Position numbers and translations under genes: made by a program
Shown here: positions 35,513 to 47,100 of the stretch, in pieces
Layout: each line of letters starts with the position of its first letter
How positions within the stretch are numbered: the first letter of the stretch is position 1
Assembly (NCBI GenBank): GCA_958370785.1
Contig: CATXKN010000003.1
Location: forward strand, 62,001-126,000
Origin: an uncultured Collinsella sp.
Lineage (GTDB): Bacteria; Actinomycetota; Coriobacteriia; Coriobacteriales; Coriobacteriaceae
Length of the DNA: 64,000 nucleotides
Direction of reading: 5' to 3'
The notes under the pieces: model-generated
Told to the model about the DNA's origin: nothing
Seen by the model: the letters and a program-made list of their open reading frames with translations, nothing else
Databases searched by the model: none

Positions 35513-36661
35513 TTAAAATGAAAACAAATGATTAATAACAGGAATTTTCTTTAGAAAGAATGATAGTAACAAATATAAAAGAAGGATGACAGCTGCAAAA
35601 CAAATTGAATTAGCAGCATTTGTCATATATGAGGGAACAAATCCTCCCGAAATATTATTTTGAATGTATCTCAATAAGATAATTCCAAACATATGTAGGA
35701 AATATACGCCAAGCGTGTTAGAACCTAAAATGATAAATAAATTCGAAATACGCTCACTATGGCAGTAGTTACCAACAATGAGACAGAGACATAATACGCT
35801 CAACGTCGAGAAAAAAGTGGAAGGCAACCAATAGCCATAAGGCGTTGAAAATGGACCGGCGATCGCATTAGAGTACTGAAGCTCATGCAGCGCCGATGTA
35901 CAAAACAAAGAAATTAAAAACGCCGTTAAAATCAGCGGTAATTTTTCAAAAAAGTAACTGTTGCCCTTTTTAGACCAAAAGCTGGCACAAAAACCACCAG
36001 AAATAAAATACACAAGAAGATAGCCGAAAGGGCCGAATATATTTAGGTTTGAAAGAGGTTTGATAAGCTCAGAAACCTTAAGACCACTTTCACCAAAGAA
36101 TACTTCCAAAATACATCTGACAGAATCTAATCCAAAGGTTAAGAGAAGCAAAATAGACAACATTAAAAGCATAGGCTTTTTATCTTCATAGTCATATGCG
36201 ATCTTTAACAGTGGAAAGATAAAATAAATAGAAGCCAAAGCTTCTAAAAACCAAAAATGCCCCATCAGATAGCCATCGACACTGGTGTCCCTCAGCAGAA
36301 TTGCGCAAAATTGCAAAATAGACAGTTTTGGAGAGCCTGAAATTGCATAACCAATAATATGCAAAAGTCTCCAAATCACGAGAAGCAATATTATTCCAAC
36401 AAGTTTTTTAAGATGCCTTTTGAAAACAAAATGCTTGTTCAGCAAAATAGCCCCGTTTACTGCCATAAACAAGGGAACACAAATAACGGTAAAGCTCATC
36501 ATTACACGCGAAAAGAAAGAATCGCGTATGATACCCGTATAAAAAGAAGCGTGGAGAAGAATCACAAGGAACATCGCCAAGGATTTAGCTATATCAAAGC
36601 CCAAAATCCTATTATGACTTTTACTGGAATACCCAGAGCTTGTTGAATTGATAATAGACAC
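35513..36661 (-). CDS. Acyltransferase-3 family membrane O-acyltransferase
   Basis: The 382-residue protein has about ten membrane helices with the family opening RILGFDIAKSLAMFLVILLHASFY, where the conserved His is in the first helix. It continues with a GHFWFLEALASIYFIFPLL segment and a late GSNTLGVYFLHMFGIILL. Such proteins (OafA/WecH-like) acetylate surface sugars. GTG 36661 is the start, with GGAG 9 bases upstream. 28 bp upstream of the DUF6020-like gene, so probably co-transcribed. It is the most AT-rich part of the window. Confidence 0.88.
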   Translation of the reverse strand: MSIINSTSSGYSSKSHNRILGFDIAKSLAMFLVILLHASFYTGIIRDSFFSRVMMSFTVICVPLFMAVNGAILLNKHFVFKRHLKKLVGIILLLVIWRLLHIIGYAISGSPKLSILQFCAILLRDTSVDGYLMGHFWFLEALASIYFIFPLLKIAYDYEDKKPMLLMLSILLLLTFGLDSVRCILEVFFGESGLKVSELIKPLSNLNIFGPFGYLLVYFISGGFCASFWSKKGNSYFFEKLPLILTAFLISLFCTSALHELQYSNAIAGPFSTPYGYWLPSTFFSTLSVLCLCLIVGNYCHSERISNLFIILGSNTLGVYFLHMFGIILLRYIQNNISGGFVPSYMTNAANSICFAAVILLLYLLLSFFLKKIPVINHLFSF

Positions 36662-36696
36662 CTTTGAAACTCCAAATAAATTAATGAAGAAGATGG

Positions 36697-37564
36697 TTAG
36701 TTCCCCAGATACGCATTCGCCCTTGCGAACAACCAGTTTACGTCAGTTCCAGCCGGACAGGACGCGGAAGAGTACCATTTATGGATTCCACGTTGTCTCC
36801 CAATGTAAGATGACGCCAACCCTTTGATCGTGCTAAAGCCGCCATTAGCTGGGCCTTCGTATCCAAAGTTGCATACGAAGGCGGATTGGTGGTGCCCACA
36901 TGCTCAATAGACACCGAACGCTTATTCCACTCCCAGTTGCCTACCGCCTATGCCATATCGTTAAGGCCAACGTACTGGTGAATTAGCTCCGGCGCCACGC
37001 CATGTTGAGCCGACGCTTCGCGTGTACCAGAATTGCATTATCAATCTGGAAAAGCGGAGTACCCTCCGAATTGTGGTTTACAATCACGCTCCAATCTTCG
37101 CCAAATTGAGTCGACGAAAAGTGAGTGCAGCCCGTCAACTGCACGCCGGTAAGGGCTAGCGAAATGTAAGTCGCATTCTCAAACGCAAATCGCTAATCGG
37201 CAGAGCCATTGTCCTGACACAAAGCTAAAACACCGTTAAAGAAGCCTAGAACCAGCCCACTTGACGACCGAATCGTATAGTCACCCCCCCCTGTTATAAA
37301 CCAAATTCCATTTTTGGGCGCTGCCTTCGTTACTGGTCCAAATTCGAACACCGTTATCAGCCGACTGATAACCATTCTTAATATCAAGCGGCTTGCAGGA
37401 TTTTTCACTAGATATCTCATATGTTCCGTGGGAATTCTTGCGAACGTCCCAAATCTGAGCCGCCGTTCCATTTGAACCATAATACCTACTGATGCGGCAG
37501 CGGTCATTGAGTCGCCATAGACATCGAACACCTAAAACCGATTCGTCACAAGCTGAATGTTATA
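36697..37564 (-). pseudogene. Decayed ricin-lectin N-acetylmuramoyl-L-alanine amidase
   Basis: Reading the minus strand across frames rebuilds one protein. A ricin-type trefoil comes first (unit ends GSNGTAAQIWDV, EGSAQKWNL, NGSADxRFAF). An amidase-2-like domain follows (VIVNHNSEGTPLFQID, LIHQYVGLNDMA, AVGNWEWNKRSVSIEHVG, ATLDTKAQLMAALARSKGW) and ends KWYSSASCPAGTD with a natural-looking TAA at 36697. At least four frame changes and three in-frame stops break it; one shift lies at a run of eight C (37284-37291). No signal peptide remains, so the 5' part is deleted. It was probably a sixth member of the lectin-enzyme array that follows. Confidence 0.85.
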
Positions 37565-37571
37565 GGGTCCT

Positions 37572-40500
37572 TCAGAAAGACCCCTCCTCGACATTCTTCA
37601 CTTCAAACCGAACACCAGGCAGTTCAGGCGAATCGACCATTCCTAAAGATGCGGAGGAGCCGGAAGCACAGAGATACTGTCCTGTAGCCGCACTTTGCAG
37701 AGCAATTTTACCGCTAGACAATGTACTGTGCCACCGCTGAGAGTCCGCACCGCTAGATGTCAGCTGGACCAGCTTTCCCCCATCAGTCAGAGAGAGCACT
37801 TTTCCAGAGCCGATGCACTTAATCTCGTATTCGTTGTCCAGCCCAGTCACCTTGCTCACGTACCATTTTTGAGCGAGCGTGCCATTTGATGCATAGAACT
37901 GGACAGCAGCGCCGTCCTTCATAGATCCGCCAGAAACATCCAGGACTTTTGAGCTCGTGTCCGACTCAAAAGAATAGGCGCCTTCATCCAAAAACTCACT
38001 AACCCGATGAAGCGAGAACTTTTGAGCGGCGGTTCCATTGGGAAGATATGCATCCAAATTAGCCTGAGTGGAATCGGAGGCTCCAACAATATCCAAAGCC
38101 AAGCCAGTCGACTTACTCACAAAGGAGAACGTGCCGTCGCCATTATCGATCGCGGCAAATAGCCTATTAGCATTTTCGGAATCGCAGGCCCATTGCTGAA
38201 CATTGGTACCCGGAATTAGATTGCCACCGTCAACATCGAGCGCCTTTTGAGACTTTGCATTACGGATTACATAGTAGCCATCGTAATATTCGAAGCTAAA
38301 CAGCTGAGCAAGCGTTCCGTTGCTGCTGTAAAGCTGGACATTTGCCCCATTGGAGCTTGAGCCGCCGGCAACGTCAATGACCTTACCGGTGGAGCTACAA
38401 GCGGGACTGAGCGTGAAATAACCCTTCGGGAGGATATCGTCGCATTTTGCGACCGACGGGGACGTACCCAACAGGGCAAAGTGAGAGGCGCCCTCATTAG
38501 AGCTCAGCTCAACGTTTACACCATTGGACGCGCCGGATCCTCTCCATCCAAGATATAAACCGGGCCTCAGAGCGCTCTCAATGAGATACGTACCATTAGA
38601 CTGCTTGGCGGCAATCCACTTTTGAGCATACGTGCCGTTGGAGGCGTACTGGGCAATGTTTGTTCCTGCGGAAGCATTTCCTCCAGCGACATCGATTACC
38701 TTATTGGAGCCAGCATTCGTAAACGTAACATAGCCCTTATCGTCATGAGAAACGACCCAGCGCTGGGCATTGCTCATGTTCGACCTATACAGCTGGATAT
38801 TGGCACTATTGCCTTTCGAGCCGCCAGTGACATCCAAGACAAACGAGTAGTTCTTGCTCGAGCTTACGAGATACTCGCCGTCTGCCAAATCGGATACGCG
38901 TGCCTTGGCCTCAGCGTCTTGCTCGGAGCGCAAGCACTTAAAGCCAGAAGGTGTAAATGCGACCGAAAGCTCACGGGAATCGCCTCTGGAAACCGTGACC
39001 AGCTTACCGGAGGAGTTTACGCCTAGAGCACAGCCAGAACCAGCGTTAACGATACGATACGAGCCATTACCGGCATCTTCGATGGCCCAGTAATAATTAG
39101 ACGACGAGGGCGAGGCGCTCCCCTGCTTAACAGCAGTCCCGGGAACTATATCCCCGTCCTGGGCATAGAGATAGCGATAGGATTTTGCAGACTTGATTGC
39201 ATAAAGCCCCTTGTCGGCATCATATTCAAAGCCAAATCCCTGCGCAATAGTTCCATTAGGGCTATACATCTGGATAGCGGCACCGCTATCCATGCTACCG
39301 CTGGTCACATCAAAGACGCGGCCATCAGGAGCCGATACGACAGCAGACTGAGAATCAATTGTTTGACCCTTAGAAACATCTCCGGCTGTATACAGGCGGA
39401 ATCGCTGGGCATTGGTACCATTATCGTCATAAACTTGGACATTTGCACCATTCGAAGTAGCCCCACCGGCAAGGTCCAAGACAAAATCGGTCTTAAGCGC
39501 GGAACAGATCTTAACCGAGCCGTCGCCGCAATTTACAAGAATCCACTTCTGAGCCCAAGAACCGTTGGGCACGTATTGCTGAACATTGGCGCCGGCTTTC
39601 TTACTGCCGCCAGAGACGTCTAAAACCTTGCCCGACCCCACATTGGTAATGGTTACATAACCATTCTTGTCATACGTAAACGTCCAGCGCTGAGCCGGTG
39701 TAGCGTTAGATGCATACACCTGCAAATTTGCAGCGGAATTCGCAGATCCGCCGGAAATATCAAGGACCTGACGCTCAGATAAAGAACCGATGGCGTATTC
39801 AGCGTCCTCCTTTACAAGTCCCCTACTTGAAGCGGCAAGATCATCAAGCTGCTGGCGAACGGTGCGCGCCGAAGCAAGCGTCCATTTTTGAGCATCAGAT
39901 CCGTTATAGGTATATATTTGCAGTGCGGACCCACTCACGCCATTGGCGCCAGGAACATCAATGGCTTTGCCGGACTTAGAGTTTATGAATGAATACTCGC
40001 CATTGCCACAGTCAATTACAGACCAATGCTGTGCACTGGTGCCGTTAGAAGAGTATTGAGAGATGGCACCGCCGTTGGAAACGGAACCCCCCTGAGCCTC
40101 AAAGGGCTTGCCAGAGTTAACGTTTACGATTTCGTATAGGCCATTACCGACCTGCTTAAAGGTAAACATCTGCGCTTGGCTATTGTTGGCAGTGTAAATC
40201 TGGAGACGCGCGCGATCGTCAGAAGACCCACCGTTGATATCCATGACCAGCTGCGAATTGAGCGTACTCTTAATAACAAAAGCTTTGTCGGTCTCTACGG
40301 TCGAGGAAGAGGCAAAGGTAAAACGCTGGGCATTCGATTTATTCGGAGCCCAAATCCTAACCGAAGTACCATCCGAAGTGCTACCGTTGCAAAGATCGAG
40401 CGCCCAGTTACCCAGGGCAGACTGGATATAAAAACCACTATCGGCAACACGAATATGCCAAAGCTGACGACTGTCTTGAGCATAAGCGGCCTGAACAACC

Positions 40501-41675
40501 GAAGAACCACTTTGCGCATTGTCGCCGGCAACGGATAGATATTGTCCAGTAGACTCGCTCTTAATTCGATAGGCCCCGGAACCAGCCGACTCAAAACGAA
40601 AGCGCTGATTTGAAGACCCTTGTGCATGGATCAAAGAAAGCTGCCCGTCGTCACCGACAGTAACGCTCGAGGAATCCTGCGCTATCGAATCGATATAATA
40701 AGTCCCGTCTGCGAGAGCATAATCGGGCAGATTAACTACGTTGACAAAATCAGCCGAGGAAAAAGCATTCATGTCAACAGTGTTGGCAGTGATGCCATCA
40801 AGTCGCTCCGACGAAGTGTACTGCCATCCGTACTGTCCGGCGCAACTAAACGAAGTCCTGAGCTTGGGGCCGTATTCCGCAATCCAAGCCACGCGGGGGC
40901 GCACGCTTGCAGCTTTGAGATAGGTATCCGCGTACCAACGACCAGAATAAATGGATACGTTGTTAATGCCAAAACCAGAGAGCGTATTAAAATACGCATT
41001 CACAATGCTCTCGTACGCCGAGGCGCTATTAGGCGATATCGCATTACCGTTGCCGTCGTAGAACGATTCAAGGTCATAAAAAATCGGCAGCGACAGATCG
41101 TACAGGCTGTACTTATTTACGATTTGCTGGGTAAAGTACGCCTCGCCTGTAGCATCATTCGAATTCTGAGCCGTACTAAAGATATACACGCCAAAAGGAA
41201 TTCCCAAGCGGCGAACCTCACGCAAATTGCGCTCGAACTGTTTGTCAAAATAGGTCGCCGAATAACCAAAGCGCAAAATTACAGCATCAACGCCAGAGTT
41301 TTGCACCTTATTCCAGTCAATCGACCCCTGCCACTCAGAAACATCAATGACCTTTAGCGCCGGAGACGCAAAAACCTCGCCGTACCCGTTATAGAACACT
41401 TTAGAAGCGTTCGTGCCGCCCCAATAGGGAGACCCGCTTGCAGAACGATCGCCAAGCGCGGCGGCAAGCGGCTCGCCCTCCATCGAGCTACCAGCGGTAT
41501 AATCATTGGCATCGTCCGCGGGATGCGCCTCACCATAGGCAAGACGCTCCTCGAGAGATGCATCGATCGGGAGCGAACCATCGTCGGCAAAAACAGGGGT
41601 TGCCCCCAGGCTGCAAAGCAGACCGAGGGCAACCAATAGTGACGATGCGAGACAAGTTTTCTTGCGCATAACCAT
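37572..41675 (-). CDS. Secreted GH25 lysozyme with seven ricin-type beta-trefoils
   Basis: About 1367 residues: signal peptide (to about residue 31), short acidic linker, GH25 lysozyme at ~108-305, then ricin lectin modules to the end. GH25 landmarks are KVIDVSEWQGSIDW and PIFYDLESF, with the catalytic Asp/Glu pair in YDLES. By hand I count 21 units of the form VLDVxGGSxxNGAxVQxYxxNGTxAQxW, making seven trefoils. It should cut the glycan backbone of peptidoglycan while the lectins bind sugars. It is the only array member with the enzyme at the N-terminus. ATG 41675 or 41669 could start it. It is last in the operon, 15 bp after the 41691 gene. Confidence 0.93.
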   Translation of the reverse strand: MVMRKKTCLASSLLVALGLLCSLGATPVFADDGSLPIDASLEERLAYGEAHPADDANDYTAGSSMEGEPLAAALGDRSASGSPYWGGTNASKVFYNGYGEVFASPALKVIDVSEWQGSIDWNKVQNSGVDAVILRFGYSATYFDKQFERNLREVRRLGIPFGVYIFSTAQNSNDATGEAYFTQQIVNKYSLYDLSLPIFYDLESFYDGNGNAISPNSASAYESIVNAYFNTLSGFGINNVSIYSGRWYADTYLKAASVRPRVAWIAEYGPKLRTSFSCAGQYGWQYTSSERLDGITANTVDMNAFSSADFVNVVNLPDYALADGTYYIDSIAQDSSSVTVGDDGQLSLIHAQGSSNQRFRFESAGSGAYRIKSESTGQYLSVAGDNAQSGSSVVQAAYAQDSRQLWHIRVADSGFYIQSALGNWALDLCNGSTSDGTSVRIWAPNKSNAQRFTFASSSTVETDKAFVIKSTLNSQLVMDINGGSSDDRARLQIYTANNSQAQMFTFKQVGNGLYEIVNVNSGKPFEAQGGSVSNGGAISQYSSNGTSAQHWSVIDCGNGEYSFINSKSGKAIDVPGANGVSGSALQIYTYNGSDAQKWTLASARTVRQQLDDLAASSRGLVKEDAEYAIGSLSERQVLDISGGSANSAANLQVYASNATPAQRWTFTYDKNGYVTITNVGSGKVLDVSGGSKKAGANVQQYVPNGSWAQKWILVNCGDGSVKICSALKTDFVLDLAGGATSNGANVQVYDDNGTNAQRFRLYTAGDVSKGQTIDSQSAVVSAPDGRVFDVTSGSMDSGAAIQMYSPNGTIAQGFGFEYDADKGLYAIKSAKSYRYLYAQDGDIVPGTAVKQGSASPSSSNYYWAIEDAGNGSYRIVNAGSGCALGVNSSGKLVTVSRGDSRELSVAFTPSGFKCLRSEQDAEAKARVSDLADGEYLVSSSKNYSFVLDVTGGSKGNSANIQLYRSNMSNAQRWVVSHDDKGYVTFTNAGSNKVIDVAGGNASAGTNIAQYASNGTYAQKWIAAKQSNGTYLIESALRPGLYLGWRGSGASNGVNVELSSNEGASHFALLGTSPSVAKCDDILPKGYFTLSPACSSTGKVIDVAGGSSSNGANVQLYSSNGTLAQLFSFEYYDGYYVIRNAKSQKALDVDGGNLIPGTNVQQWACDSENANRLFAAIDNGDGTFSFVSKSTGLALDIVGASDSTQANLDAYLPNGTAAQKFSLHRVSEFLDEGAYSFESDTSSKVLDVSGGSMKDGAAVQFYASNGTLAQKWYVSKVTGLDNEYEIKCIGSGKVLSLTDGGKLVQLTSSGADSQRWHSTLSSGKIALQSAATGQYLCASGSSASLGMVDSPELPGVRFEVKNVEEGSF

Positions 41676-41690
41676 CAACCTAAATCCAAA

Positions 41691-44141
41691 CTAACAAAGG
41701 GCGATATTGCGGTACCAGCCCCAAAGCGGCGTATACGTGGTTCCATAATAATTGACCCAGTCATTAAGACCGCGAACGTTAACTCGACCAATGTTCTCAA
41801 TAACTTTGCCATCGCCAATATAGATTGCAATATGGCCCCACCTAGAGCCCGCCCAATTGTGGGAGTGGGACGGAACAGCGACAATCATACCAACTTTCAA
41901 ATTTGCGCGGTTGCTGTCGTGGCAATAAGACCAAAACATGTCGCAGGCATCGCCGTAGGCATAGCCATAACCGGCCGCATTAAACACCCTCGAAATCCAC
42001 GCGGAACAAAGATTGGCACCAGGAGAAGGAGTGGAGTATGCAATGTCGACGAGTCGCCTTTGCGCGCCATTAGCGTCAGCGTAAGGCTGCTCAGAAACAA
42101 TCGTAGTATCAAAGCGCCATGAGTCGCTACCACCATTGCCAAGAACAAGACCGTTATCGCTGTTTGTCAACGCGAAAGAACCGTCAGCGAGCATCGAATA
42201 AATTGCGATGCCGCCGCCATCGGCAACGCGAAGCAGCCACTTTTGTGCACCAGAACCATTCCAGTCCCATTGCTGAACAGAAGCGCCATTAGATGCGTTA
42301 GCGCTCGGCACGTCGAGCACCTTCCTAGATACAAAGGCAGTCAGACTGTAGGCACCGTTTCCCAAAGAACGGACATACCACTTTTGCGCGTTCGTTCCAT
42401 TAGCGGTATACAGCTGCACGCGTGCCCCGGAACTGCTGGACCCGCCGGCAACATCCAGAGCACGATTACCGCTCGATTGGTTCACCACAACGTAGTAGCC
42501 ATCGTCAATAAGCGAAGCCGCAACAAAACGCCATGTCTGAGCTGCCGTAAAGTTATTGGCGTACATCTGAATCGCGGTGCCCGCGGCAGCATTGGCGCCG
42601 GTCAAGTCAATCACAGCGCCCGAGACCGCATTCACAAGAACAAGACCACCCATTGGAGACACGCGCGGAATCCAGTGAGAACCCTCCGCCGCCTCCTTAA
42701 CACTCATCAACTTGCCGTTGCTTTGCGAAAGGTACTTACCCGAATTTGCGCCCTTGATAAGAACCGACCCATCGTCGCAAACACTAACCGACCATTTCTG
42801 TGCCAACGTGCCGTTACGATTCCAAACCTGCAATTTAGCGTTGTCCGCTTTCGATCCACCCGAGACATCGATGAGACGGTTACCATCTACGCGAGAGTAG
42901 ATCTCGTACAGTCCGTCACGCACAAATACCGTCGGAACCGAAAGCGTCCATTTTTGCGCGAGCGTTCCATTTTGTGAATAGAGCTGCAGCTTCGTACCGT
43001 TGGCAGAATTAGCCCCTGTAACATCAAGGGCCAAACCGCTTTTGGCGGAAACAAGAGACACGCTGCCGTCGGCATTCATAACGACGCGCCACCATTGGGC
43101 AGTTGTACCGTTTTCGGAATACTGCTGCACCGCGGTTCCATTAGAAACGCCGCCACCGCAACAATCAAGGACCTTACCCGATACCGCAGAGCGGACCGTA
43201 TAGTATCCCGTCGATTTGTTATACGTAAACGTCCAATACTGAGCGAGCGTATCATTGGAGCCATAAAGCTGAGTTTGCGCCGAATCGCTCAAAGAGCCAC
43301 CTGTAACATCAACAACCTGGCCGCCGTTAAGCATGGAGCCAAGTCGATACAAGCCGTCATCGATAGTCTGAGCGATCTTAACGAGATTCCAGACCTGCGC
43401 ATTCGTAGCATTCCAGCTATAAACCTGTGCGTTTCCCCCATTGGCAACGCTACCGCCAGAAATATCGAGCACATAGTCGCCAAGGCAGGACTTAATAAAA
43501 TAGCCGCCATCTTGGCGGGCAACAAAGTCCCAAAGCTGTGCATTCGTGTGATTAATAACATATTGCTGAACATTCGTGCCGTTTGCACCGTTACCGCCAG
43601 ACACATCGAGTGCCTTGCCGCTCGCGACATTTACGAGCAAATAATGCCCATTAAACTTCTCGATTCTCCAGCGCTGAGCGGGCGTGCCGTTTTGACCATA
43701 CTGCTGGACGTTAGCTCCGTTATTGCATGAGCCGCCCGAGACATCGAGGACCCTATTTGAGCCGGCGTTAGAGATCTCATAGACGCCCTCATCGATATCC
43801 GCTGCAGGCAAGTCGGAAATCTGCGGATTCGAAGGCAGGGCAGAAGGCTCAGCGGGAACATCCGGGGCAGGGGAAGAAGCGTCAGCCTCATCGACGTCTA
43901 CAGCGGGAGCCTGCACATCGCCCGGAGTGATATCACCAGCATCATCCGTAAAATCCAAGGAATCTTTTCCAGAAGCCCCCTCGGCATAAATCGAATCACC
44001 TTCAGTAGAAACTACCGAAGAAATAAGGAGCTCTTCATTCGGAGTAGCCAGCTCAATTGAATAAGCCTGGATGGGAGAGCACAAGACAGCAACCGTGAAA
44101 CACGCAGGAATAAGCGGCACGAACAGAACTGATTTTTTCAT
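41691..44141 (-). CDS. Secreted ricin-lectin protein with C-terminal NlpC/P60-like domain (four trefoils)
   Basis: The 816-residue protein has a signal peptide (MKKSVLFVPLIPACFTVAVL), a Ser/Pro/Asp-rich linker to about residue 115, and twelve ricin units (four trefoils; first VLDVSGGSCNNGANVQQY). A C-terminal papain-like domain follows with Cys712 in GANLCSAWISRVF and His770 in WGHIAIYIGDGKVIE. That matches the NlpC/P60 or CHAP plan, which cleaves peptide stems of peptidoglycan. It is the smallest of the array. ATG 44141 follows GAGG by 9 bases; the gap to the upstream gene is 30 bp. Confidence 0.9.
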   Translation of the reverse strand: MKKSVLFVPLIPACFTVAVLCSPIQAYSIELATPNEELLISSVVSTEGDSIYAEGASGKDSLDFTDDAGDITPGDVQAPAVDVDEADASSPAPDVPAEPSALPSNPQISDLPAADIDEGVYEISNAGSNRVLDVSGGSCNNGANVQQYGQNGTPAQRWRIEKFNGHYLLVNVASGKALDVSGGNGANGTNVQQYVINHTNAQLWDFVARQDGGYFIKSCLGDYVLDISGGSVANGGNAQVYSWNATNAQVWNLVKIAQTIDDGLYRLGSMLNGGQVVDVTGGSLSDSAQTQLYGSNDTLAQYWTFTYNKSTGYYTVRSAVSGKVLDCCGGGVSNGTAVQQYSENGTTAQWWRVVMNADGSVSLVSAKSGLALDVTGANSANGTKLQLYSQNGTLAQKWTLSVPTVFVRDGLYEIYSRVDGNRLIDVSGGSKADNAKLQVWNRNGTLAQKWSVSVCDDGSVLIKGANSGKYLSQSNGKLMSVKEAAEGSHWIPRVSPMGGLVLVNAVSGAVIDLTGANAAAGTAIQMYANNFTAAQTWRFVAASLIDDGYYVVVNQSSGNRALDVAGGSSSSGARVQLYTANGTNAQKWYVRSLGNGAYSLTAFVSRKVLDVPSANASNGASVQQWDWNGSGAQKWLLRVADGGGIAIYSMLADGSFALTNSDNGLVLGNGGSDSWRFDTTIVSEQPYADANGAQRRLVDIAYSTPSPGANLCSAWISRVFNAAGYGYAYGDACDMFWSYCHDSNRANLKVGMIVAVPSHSHNWAGSRWGHIAIYIGDGKVIENIGRVNVRGLNDWVNYYGTTYTPLWGWYRNIALC

Positions 44142-44171
44142 CCCTAATGAACCTCGATTAACGAAATAGGA

Positions 44172-47100
44172 CTATACGAACGGGCGCGCAGCACCAATAG
44201 GATTGCCGCGCTCGTAAACACCATGGACACCGACACCCTGATGCGGCCAAGAGTCAATCATGCGCCCGTTCCCCAAATAGATAGCGATATGCCCGCGGTA
44301 ATAAATAACGTCACCTCGCTGCATGCTGTTAACGCTTACCGGCATAAAAGTACCGTTATTGTACCAATTCATAGAGTTGTAGGTTTGCCAGGAGAGCCAG
44401 CGATGGTTATAGGGGTTGAAGATGCCCATATCCATGCCGGTGGCATAAAGGCACTGCAATACAAAGCCCGAGCAATCGACGGCACCACCAGGCGCGGTAG
44501 AGTAAGGCTCGATATACCTCGTACCAACATACTCATAGGCACGCTGGATAAAGGCATTGACGCAGTCGTCTCGTGTGGCATCGATCGCAATACGAGACGG
44601 CGTTACATAGGTGAACTCGCCCGTACAATAGCTTGGAAGCCTTACCGTCAAGCTACTTACCTGGGGGTAGTTCGCAGGGTTCTGATAACCAATCTTCGCA
44701 GGACGTTCGGCAGAAAGAGCGCGCCAAGACTGAGCAGCGGAGCCAGTATAAGACCAAAGCTGGACATTGGCTCCATTCGCGGTGGCCCCGTCGCTTACCT
44801 CCAGGACCTTATTTCCGCAGGCGGAAACAATCTTGATTCCACGCTCCCCCATTTCGAAACGCCACTTTTGCGCGTTCGACCCATTCCACTGCCACTGCTG
44901 AACGTTCGCTCCATCCGCATCAGAACAGCTATAGACGTCAAGAGGATAGGCGGAACAACAAGCCGTAAGCGAATACCAGCCGTCGCCGACGCCACGAACC
45001 CACATACGCTGGCTCAGCGTACCGTTAGAAGCATAAATCTGAACGTTTGCACCATTTACACGAGAGCCGCTGGCGACATCGAGCCGCTGGTCGGTAGCAT
45101 GCATGGGAGCAAACTCATAGAAACCGTCGGAAATAAGGGGGACGGATGCGATAGTCCACCCTTGCGCTGCGGACCCATTCTCGTCAGCGCAGACAACCGT
45201 TCCGCCAGAACCAGAGATGGACAGTACCTTACCGGTCTTTTTATTCTTAAGGGCAATACCCTTTCCAAAGCAAATCTCAATCGACCATTTGGCCTCGTCG
45301 GCATCTTTATCAGAGGCCTGAAGAACAGCGCCATCAGACTCTCGTACCGAAAGGTACTTAGCGGAATTGGCGCATTGGAACGAATAATAGCCCTGACCAT
45401 CCTTACGAGCCCAAAACTTCTGAGCCAAGGTACCGTTTCCCGTATAGACCTGCAGCAGGGTTCCATCTGCATAGGAGCCACCGGTAACGTCGAGATATTT
45501 ACCCGTAGAATCCGAACAGATGGAGTAGCAGCCTTCATCGAGCGAAACGGTAAAGACTTCGAAAGTCCAATGTTGTGCAGCACTGCCAGATTCGATAGCA
45601 GCCGTCACGGAGCCATCGGCTTTACGCTCCAGCACCAAGCTGCTCGCAACGGAACGGATAACAAAGCCATCTCCATCGGGCTCAATACGCCACTGCTGAT
45701 TTGAGCCAAGGCCGGGGAAATCCCACTGTTGAACTTTTGCGCCCGGGAAAATGTCACCACTATCAAGATCAAGTCCCTTGGTAGACTTCGCCGAACGAAT
45801 CGAGTAGAAACCCGTAGCGGAATCGTACGAGAGCTTGAAACACTGAGCCATGGTGCCATTTATGGCATACGTTTGAATTCGGGTACCGTTGGAGACAGAA
45901 CCTCCCGTCACGTCAAGGCATTTGGAAGAATCGGAAACGGAATTGATCTGATACATACCATCCGCAACCGACTGGGTGCCCGCCGTGACATGAGGATTAG
46001 CATCGATGGCAATAAAACGCTGCGCTGCAGAGCCATTTGCTGTCCAAATTTGAACATTTGTGCCATTAGAGACGCTTCCGCCGCTTACGTCTAAAACAAG
46101 ATTTCGTCCAAGGCCGGAATAAAATACGAATGACCCATTTGCCTGCTTAACAGGAATCCATCGCTGCGCGGCAGTGCCATTCACGGCATATTGCTGAACG
46201 TTGGTGCCGGACCTTTTGCCTCCACCCGTGACATCGAGGGCCGAAGAGGTTCCTGTATGAGCAATCGTCACATAGCCGGTAGGCTGATCATGGGAATCGA
46301 GCGTATTCTTAATGACCCAGCGTTGAGCTGCGGTGTTGTTGGAAGCATAGATTTGGATGTTGGCACCATTCGAAGCAGAGCCACCAGAAACATCGACAAC
46401 ACTTCGCGATAATGAGTCCATGCCGAGGGCGTAAGTTCCATCGGGGATCTGCAGACCCTGTGCGGCAGCAAAGGCATCGATATCAGCCTGCGTCCAGGTA
46501 AAGCCCTTCGTCTGGGTCAAAGTCCAGGTGACGGCTTCAGTCGAGGTAACGGCAACGCCGCTTTCAAATGAAAGGTATAACCCATTAGCGGCGTTTTTGA
46601 TGGCAAAGCCTTCACCGGAAGGCTCGAGGACCCAAAAGCGATTCTTCGTATAGGAGCCAACATCATCAAGGGATCCATAGAGATGGGCAGCGCCGCTGGG
46701 TACGACACTACCGTAATCGGCGTCTATCAACTTGCCCGAAACAAGCGAAGCGATCGTGTAATAACCAGATGCGCTGTCATATGTAAGACGGAAAGCCTGC
46801 GCCACGGTGTCGTTCTTCTTATATAGCTGAAGAGCGGCACCGGATTCAGCAGAAGCTCCCTTTACGTCGAGTGCCAAACCGGCAGATTCAAAACAATAAA
46901 CACCGTCGGCAATCTTCTGGCCCATGGAGTCAACGACAGGATTGGAATCGAGCGGAAAAAACAGCTGCGCGGCAGTTTGGTTGGCCTTATACAACTGGAC
47001 ATTAGCTCCATTAGCAGAGCTACCGTCCGCGATATCAAGCACATACTCAACGTTGAGGGCGGAATGTATCGTCAAGCCCCCATCGGCGCCCTTAACGGCA

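Noticed and set aside
37284..37291. Phase-variable homopolymer switching a gene on and off
   Set aside because: Restoring the frame at the C run would not rescue the gene, since several other frameshifts, stops and the missing 5' end remain.
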